This document shows positions 61,194 through 64,000 of a stretch of DNA of 64,000 nt, piece by piece (within the stretch, counting starts at the first letter, position 1; every line of letters starts with the position of its first letter). The notes below the pieces were generated by a model that was not told the origin of the DNA, did no database searches, and was given only the letters and a program-made list of their open reading frames with translations. The position numbers were made by a program, and so were the translations under genes. The DNA comes from Lachnospiraceae bacterium AM48-27BH (GTDB lineage Bacteria > Bacillota > Clostridia > Lachnospirales > Lachnospiraceae). Location of the stretch: positions 1 through 64,000 of the forward strand of contig QUFC01000007.1 of NCBI GenBank assembly GCA_003478355.1, in the 5' to 3' direction.

Positions 61194-62297
61194 GTGGAAC
61201 GGAAATTTTATTTTTACACGGATCAGATGACCGTAGGCTATGGTGGAAGACCATTGATCAAAAATATCCGTATGGAAGTGGAAAAGGGGGAGATCCTGAC
61301 GCTGATCGGTCCCAATGGCGCAGGAAAATCCACTATTTTCAAGAGCATCACCAGACAGCTGGCAATCCTTGGAGGAAGTGTCTGGGTAGATGGCCGGGAG
61401 ATGGGGCAGATGTCCGGGAAAGAACTGGCAAGAAAACAGGCGGTGGTTCTGACCGGGCGGATGGAGACTGAATATATGACCTGCGGGGAGGTGGTGGCTT
61501 CCGGCCGCTATCCCTACACCGGCTGGCTGGGGATCCCGGGAAAAGAAGACCTGGAAAAGGTGGACGAGGCCTTAGCCCTGGTCAGTGGGGAAGAATTAAA
61601 AGAAAGGGATTTTGCTGCCATCAGCGATGGCCAGCGTCAGAAGATCCTTCTGGCCAGAGCCATCTGCCAGGAACCGGAGCTGATCATCTTAGATGAGCCG
61701 ACTTCGTATCTGGATGTGAAGCATAAGCTGGAATTTCTGACGGTCTTGAGAAAACTGGTGCGGGAACGGAACATGGCGGTGGTCATGTCTCTCCACGAAT
61801 TGGATCTGGCCCAGAAGATCTCTGACCGGGTCATGACCGTCTGTGAGGGCCGTGTTGACCGGATCGGGATGCCGGAGGATATTTTTACGGACGAGTATAT
61901 AAACTGCCTTTACAACGTTACAGAAGGCTCCTACCATGAAGCATTTGGAGCCATGGAGTTACCAGCTGCGAAAGCAGCCCCCCAGGTTTTTGTCATCGGT
62001 GGAGGTGGGAGCGGCCTGGCAGTGTACCGGAAATTGGCGCGGCTGGAGATTCCGTTTGCCACAGGGGTCCTTCATGAGCATGACATCGATTATGAGGCGG
62101 CAAAATACAGCGCGGCACAAGTGATTGTGGAAGAGGCATTTGAGCCCATCCGGGAAGAAACACGAAAAAAGGCACTTTTGTGTATGGAACAATGCCCGGA
62201 GGTGATCTGTTGTCTGACACATTTTGGAACCATAAACCAGGGAAATAAAATTCTTTTGGAGACGGCCCGGAGACAGAAAAAACTGAAAAATTCGTAA
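61194..62297 (+). CDS. ABC ATPase (BtuD-like) with C-terminal Rossmann-like extension
   Basis: A 367-residue protein starting with GTG after GGAGG. The ATPase domain (1-250) has Walker A LIGPNGAGKSTIFKS near 37, signature ISDGQRQKILLARA near 142 and Walker B LIILDEPTSYLD near 163. From about residue 262 an extra domain follows: PQVFVIGGGGSGLAVYRKLA, then GVLHEHDIDYEAAKYSAAQV. It begins with a glycine-rich nucleotide-like loop and is absent from E. coli BtuD. It may sense a metabolite or regulate the pump; its function is unknown. Confidence 0.88.
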   Translation: MERKFYFYTDQMTVGYGGRPLIKNIRMEVEKGEILTLIGPNGAGKSTIFKSITRQLAILGGSVWVDGREMGQMSGKELARKQAVVLTGRMETEYMTCGEVVASGRYPYTGWLGIPGKEDLEKVDEALALVSGEELKERDFAAISDGQRQKILLARAICQEPELIILDEPTSYLDVKHKLEFLTVLRKLVRERNMAVVMSLHELDLAQKISDRVMTVCEGRVDRIGMPEDIFTDEYINCLYNVTEGSYHEAFGAMELPAAKAAPQVFVIGGGGSGLAVYRKLARLEIPFATGVLHEHDIDYEAAKYSAAQVIVEEAFEPIREETRKKALLCMEQCPEVICCLTHFGTINQGNKILLETARRQKKLKNS

Positions 62298-62375
62298 AAT
62301 CCAGCATCTAAGCCATCTTTTTGGTATCGAAAGTATGTTCGAAGAAATGTCTTGAAAGAAAAGCAGAAGAACCTA

Positions 62376-62404
62376 TTGACTTTTCATTCCAGGCTCCCTA
62401 TAAT
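62376..62404 (+). promoter_or_regulatory. sigma-A promoter of nrdD
   Basis: TTGACT (62376-62381), 17 bases, TATAAT (62399-62404): the best-matching promoter in the window, about 115 bases before the gene. Confidence 0.8.
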
Positions 62405-62424
62405 TGAAAATGCACGTTGTAACC

Positions 62425-62471
62425 ACACTAGATATAGTATCTAGGATTACATAAAACACAAGATATTTTGT
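62425..62471 (+). promoter_or_regulatory. tandem NrdR boxes
   Basis: ACACTAGATATAGTAT (62425-62440) and ACACAAGATATTTTGT (62456-62471) each resemble the NrdR palindrome ACACWATATATWGTGT. Their starts are 31 bases apart, about three helical turns, the spacing usual for NrdR box pairs. They lie just after the promoter, suited to repression of ribonucleotide reductase by NrdR-ATP/dATP. Confidence 0.75.
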
Positions 62472-62518
62472 ATTTGCACGATAGTTGATTTTTGTGATTT
62501 CTGAAGGGAGTTTACGGG

Positions 62519-64000
62519 ATGGAAGAGTTACACAAACGAGTGATCAAGCGAAGCGGGGAAGAAGTGGACTTTGACCTGCATAAGATCGTCAATGCGATCA
62601 ACGCTGCCAATGAAGAGACAGATAAGCTGCATCAGATGAATCCGTACCAGATCAAGGCGGTAGCGGAGAATGTAGCTGACAAGATCGCAGGCATGACCCA
62701 TGCGATCCATGTAGAGGATATCCAGGATATCGTCGAGACCAGCATTATGGAGATGCGTGGATACGAGGTAGCACAGAAGTATGTGCGTTACCGCTATAAG
62801 AGAGAGCTGTCCCGCAAGTCCAACACCACCGATAATGGAATTCTGGCCCTGATCGACCAGCTGAACGAAGAAGTAAAGCAGGAGAATTCTAACAAGAACC
62901 CGGTGATCAACTCTACCCAGCGTGACTACATGGCTGGTGAGGTCAGCAAGGATCTGACTATGCGTATCCTGCTTCCAGAGGAGATTGTAAAAGCCCATGA
63001 AGAAGGTATTATTCATTTTCATGATTCTGATTATTTCGCACAGAAAGAGCATAACTGCGATCTGATCAACTTAGAGGATATGCTGCAGAATGGTACGGTC
63101 ATCAGCGAGACCATGATCGAGAAGCCGCACAGCTTCTTTACTGCCTGCAACGTTACCACCCAGATCGTTGCCCAGGTAGCCAGCAACCAGTACGGCGGAC
63201 AGTCCTTTACGCTGTCCCACCTGGCTCCATTTGTGGATATCAGCCGCCAGAAGATCCGTAAGGCGGTGATCGAGGAGCGTACCGAATGCGGCGATTCCCT
63301 GGATGAGGAGATCGTAAATAAGGTTGTGGAGAAGCGTTTGAGAACTGAGGTCCAGAGCGGTATCCAGACCATCCAGTATCAGCTGATCACTCTGATGACC
63401 TGTAACGGCCAGGCTCCGTTCGTGACCATGTTCATGTATCTGGACGAGGTTCCGGAGGGGCAGACCAGAGATGACCTGGCGCTGATCATCGAGGAGGCGC
63501 TGCGCCAGAGAATGCAGGGCGTGAAGAATGAGAAGGGCATCTGGATCACACCGGCATTCCCGAAGCTGATCTATGTGCTGGATGAGGATAATATCACCGA
63601 GGATTCCAAATACTGGTATCTGACCAGGCTGGCAGCGGAGTGTACCGCGAAACGTATGGTTCCGGATTACATTTCTGCCAAGGTTATGCGCCAGTTAAAG
63701 AAGGGTGATGTGTATCCGTGCATGGGCTGCCGTTCTTTCCCGACGGTGGAAGACAGTCAGAGAAATCCGGACGGATCCAGAAAATACTATGGCCGTTTCA
63801 ACCAGGGCGTTGTCACCATCAACTTAGTCGATGTGGCGTGTTCTTCTGAGGGCGATATGGAGAAATTCTGGGATATCTTAGAGGAGCGTCTGGAACTGTG
63901 CCATCGTGCTTTAAGATGCCGTCATGAGAGACTGTTAGGAACCACCTCCGATGTGGCTCCGATCCTGTGGCAGCACGGCGCCTTAGCAAGACTGAAAAAG
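62519..64000 (+). CDS. nrdD: anaerobic ribonucleoside-triphosphate reductase (partial, runs off the end)
   Basis: The first 494 codons of class III ribonucleotide reductase, which makes deoxynucleoside triphosphates without oxygen using a glycyl radical. An N-terminal ATP-cone (1-90: VIKRSGEEVDFDLHKIVNAI) is followed by the barrel, with INSTQRDYMAGEVSKDL, HFHDSDYFAQKEHNCDL, SFFTACNVTTQIVAQVASNQ and YGGQSFTLSHLAPF. The glycyl-radical C-terminus and metal-binding cysteines lie beyond the window. Start ATG follows GAAGGGAG. Confidence 0.95.
   Translation, partial: MEELHKRVIKRSGEEVDFDLHKIVNAINAANEETDKLHQMNPYQIKAVAENVADKIAGMTHAIHVEDIQDIVETSIMEMRGYEVAQKYVRYRYKRELSRKSNTTDNGILALIDQLNEEVKQENSNKNPVINSTQRDYMAGEVSKDLTMRILLPEEIVKAHEEGIIHFHDSDYFAQKEHNCDLINLEDMLQNGTVISETMIEKPHSFFTACNVTTQIVAQVASNQYGGQSFTLSHLAPFVDISRQKIRKAVIEERTECGDSLDEEIVNKVVEKRLRTEVQSGIQTIQYQLITLMTCNGQAPFVTMFMYLDEVPEGQTRDDLALIIEEALRQRMQGVKNEKGIWITPAFPKLIYVLDEDNITEDSKYWYLTRLAAECTAKRMVPDYISAKVMRQLKKGDVYPCMGCRSFPTVEDSQRNPDGSRKYYGRFNQGVVTINLVDVACSSEGDMEKFWDILEERLELCHRALRCRHERLLGTTSDVAPILWQHGALARLKK

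Noticed and set aside
1..64000. tRNA or rRNA genes
   Set aside because: No cloverleaf with a TTCRA loop or rRNA segment was noticed on either strand while reading; a covariance search would be decisive.

Overview
The window looks like chromosomal DNA of a Lachnospiraceae-type anaerobic Firmicute. Support for this comes from strong AGGAGG ribosome sites, lipoproteins with a Cys lipobox and Thr/Glu-rich linkers, the long clostridial Prs, meso-diaminopimelate dehydrogenase, anaerobic NrdD, a T-box leader and a cobalamin riboswitch. Most of it is moderate-GC housekeeping DNA. An AT-rich accessory stretch lies at about 30.5-37.2 kb. I do not name a species.

Layout. 0-2.1 kb: cytidylate-kinase-like protein, DNA-deoxyinosine glycosylase family protein, glycosyltransferase. 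2.2-14.0 kb: a divergent carbamoyl-transfer island with a DUF2877 (YlbF/AllH-like) protein, alpha/beta hydrolase and PucR regulator on the minus strand, and carbamate kinase, an in-frame FdrA-YlbE polypeptide, a TRAP transporter and an LctP-family permease on the plus strand. It looks like an import-carbamoyl-transfer-ATP module related to E. coli oxamate carbamoyltransferase. 14.3-28.1 kb: queT, murC, tandem DnaA boxes, dnaD, dnaC, prs, ridA, a two-component system, mutS2, an HtrA-like protein without its catalytic residues, yhaM. 28.8-32.8 kb: rlmD with a displaced C-terminal tail, a WYL regulator, a VOC remnant, GyrI-like and TfoX-like proteins. 33-37 kb: a graveyard of mobile-element pieces: XRE, KilA-N, a serine recombinase lacking its serine, and RepA, HsdR, RelB and RelE remnants. 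37.3-46.4 kb: an ABC importer annotated by homology as iron(III) type, a phosphoglucomutase and an SBP-histidine kinase-AraC regulator triad. Together these fit sugar-phosphate sensing and uptake better than iron. 46.5-54.3 kb: two MATE exporters, aldo/keto reductase, NhaC antiporter behind a T-box, YczE-type membrane protein, MarR regulator. 55-62.3 kb: ddh, then a cobalamin-riboswitch operon with a lipoprotein CbiK-like chelatase, a two-repeat lipoprotein and a BtuFCD-type transporter. 62.5 kb to the end: nrdD (partial) behind a sigma-A promoter and two NrdR-like boxes 31 bp apart.

One feature cuts across the window. At least nine single-base losses (plus one two-base loss in prs) sit at short homopolymers inside otherwise intact conserved genes, including murC and prs. 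I read them as sequencing or assembly deletions, so several apparent splits (nhaC, the permease) and odd C-termini are probably artefacts. Dispersed short repeats are also present: a 134-bp MITE-like palindrome, a hairpin family, and a roughly 55-bp palindromic insert found inside two coding sequences.
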